From the IMG/VR virus record IMGVR_UViG_3300032116_001150, positions 1-26,316 of that record: 26,316 nucleotides of DNA; one strand, given 5' to 3'. The stretch comes from a virus. A program made the translations under genes and the position numbers. Positions 26,014 through 26,316 of the stretch are shown here, piece after piece (position 1 is the stretch's first letter; each line of letters begins with the position of its first letter). The notes under the pieces are model-generated. The model was given only the letters and a program-made list of their open reading frames with translations, was not told where the DNA came from and searched no databases.

Positions 26014-26316
26014 TCAGTCCTCCGACGACGATCCGCCGGGCTTCGGCGGGCGCTGGGCCGGCAAGTTGGTGAAGCTCTCGGATGTCGACCCAAACTTCCG
26101 AGAGCTCATTGTCGCGAAGGCGCCCTCGATCCGCGCTAGCTTCGCTAGCACCTTGGAGGAGAACTCCCTGTTCTCCTGATCCCTGCGCTCCTGCGTCTCC
26201 TCGAACTTGTCGAACTTCTTCGCCACGCCGTCGATCATTTTGCCCAGCTCGACTTCCAGCTCCGTGACCTTGGTCGTGATGTCCTTGTGGATCACGCCGT
26301 CGTCGCGATGAACTTC
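26014..26316 (-). CDS. Coiled-coil protein, truncated by window edge
   Basis: The frame is open from the stop at 26014 to the last base, so the true start may be beyond the window; a GTG at 26295 is the only start seen inside. The visible ~100 residues include a long charged helix with heptad-like spacing (ITTKVTELEVELGKMIDGV, FDKFEETQERRDQENREF) and a disordered Ser/Pro-rich end (LPAQRPPKPGGSSSED). Coiled-coil of this type fits a fibre, tail or scaffold-like protein. No family can be named. Confidence 0.65.
   Translation of the reverse strand, partial: EVHRDDGVIHKDITTKVTELEVELGKMIDGVAKKFDKFEETQERRDQENREFSSKVLAKLARIEGAFATMSSRKFGSTSESFTNLPAQRPPKPGGSSSED

Noticed and set aside
1-26316. tRNA genes, integrase, transposase or attachment sites
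   Set aside because: None could be recognised by eye; a covariance-model search would be needed to exclude a degenerate tRNA.

Overview
The window is a piece of a GC-rich tailed-phage genome. The host is probably a bacterium in which leaderless mRNAs are common; Deinococcota or Actinomycetota fit best, but this is an inference. A contractile-tail (myovirus) lineage is shown by a tail sheath gene followed by a probable tube gene and a gp45/gpV-like spike. Nearly every base is coding. No tRNA, CRISPR array, insertion sequence, integrase or attachment site was seen, and no gene-free stretch exceeds 300 bases. The window starts inside one gene and ends inside another. Terminase, portal, tape measure and replication genes are not in view.

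Left part (1-13614, all plus strand): a truncated unknown gene; four small helical, Ala-rich genes (488-2003); probable capsid decoration protein (2062) and major capsid protein (2620); a coupled operon of a small conserved phage protein, a DUF4258-like protein, a neck-candidate with an Fn3-like domain plus a Cys4 knuckle, and a probable tail terminator (3582-6167); a very large 1079-aa tail sheath (6221); a Gly/Ala-rich hydrophobic protein; a probable tail tube protein (10031); an OB-fold/beta-helix spike (10831); and a beta-rich protein with two copies of a module that also occurs in the sheath (12334).

Middle part (13615-20771): short units on alternating strands. They hold a repeat-containing low-complexity protein, a small leaderless gene, a 594-aa structural protein with an Fn3-like domain, an FmdB-type zinc ribbon, two unknown minus genes, a peptidoglycan amidase with a C-terminal PG-binding domain (the endolysin), two small unknowns, a thymidine kinase translationally coupled to a small protein that resembles DUF1874 / AcrIII-1 ring nucleases but lacks their key motifs, and two small unknowns.

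Right part (20781-26316): enzymes that could be effectors. These are a membrane-associated HELGH zincin coupled to an inorganic-pyrophosphatase-like protein, a divergently transcribed permuted papain-like (YiiX-type) protein with a membrane tail, and a second zincin (HELEH...NPYE). They are followed on the minus strand by a Cys-rich zinc protein, a connector-like protein, a Pro-rich/hydrophobic protein, a third carrier of the sheath module, and a coiled-coil protein running off the window.

The most informative signal is regulatory. Genes that lack a Shine-Dalgarno sequence almost all carry a TANNNT hexamer exactly 5-6 nt before the start codon (ten genes), the geometry of leaderless transcripts. 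Three more have it exactly 11 nt before. The highly codon-biased virion genes have TANNNT boxes followed by leaders with Shine-Dalgarno sites. No convincing -35 element accompanies these boxes. Separately, the 10-mer CGCCGTAAAG occurs six times, always on the plus strand.
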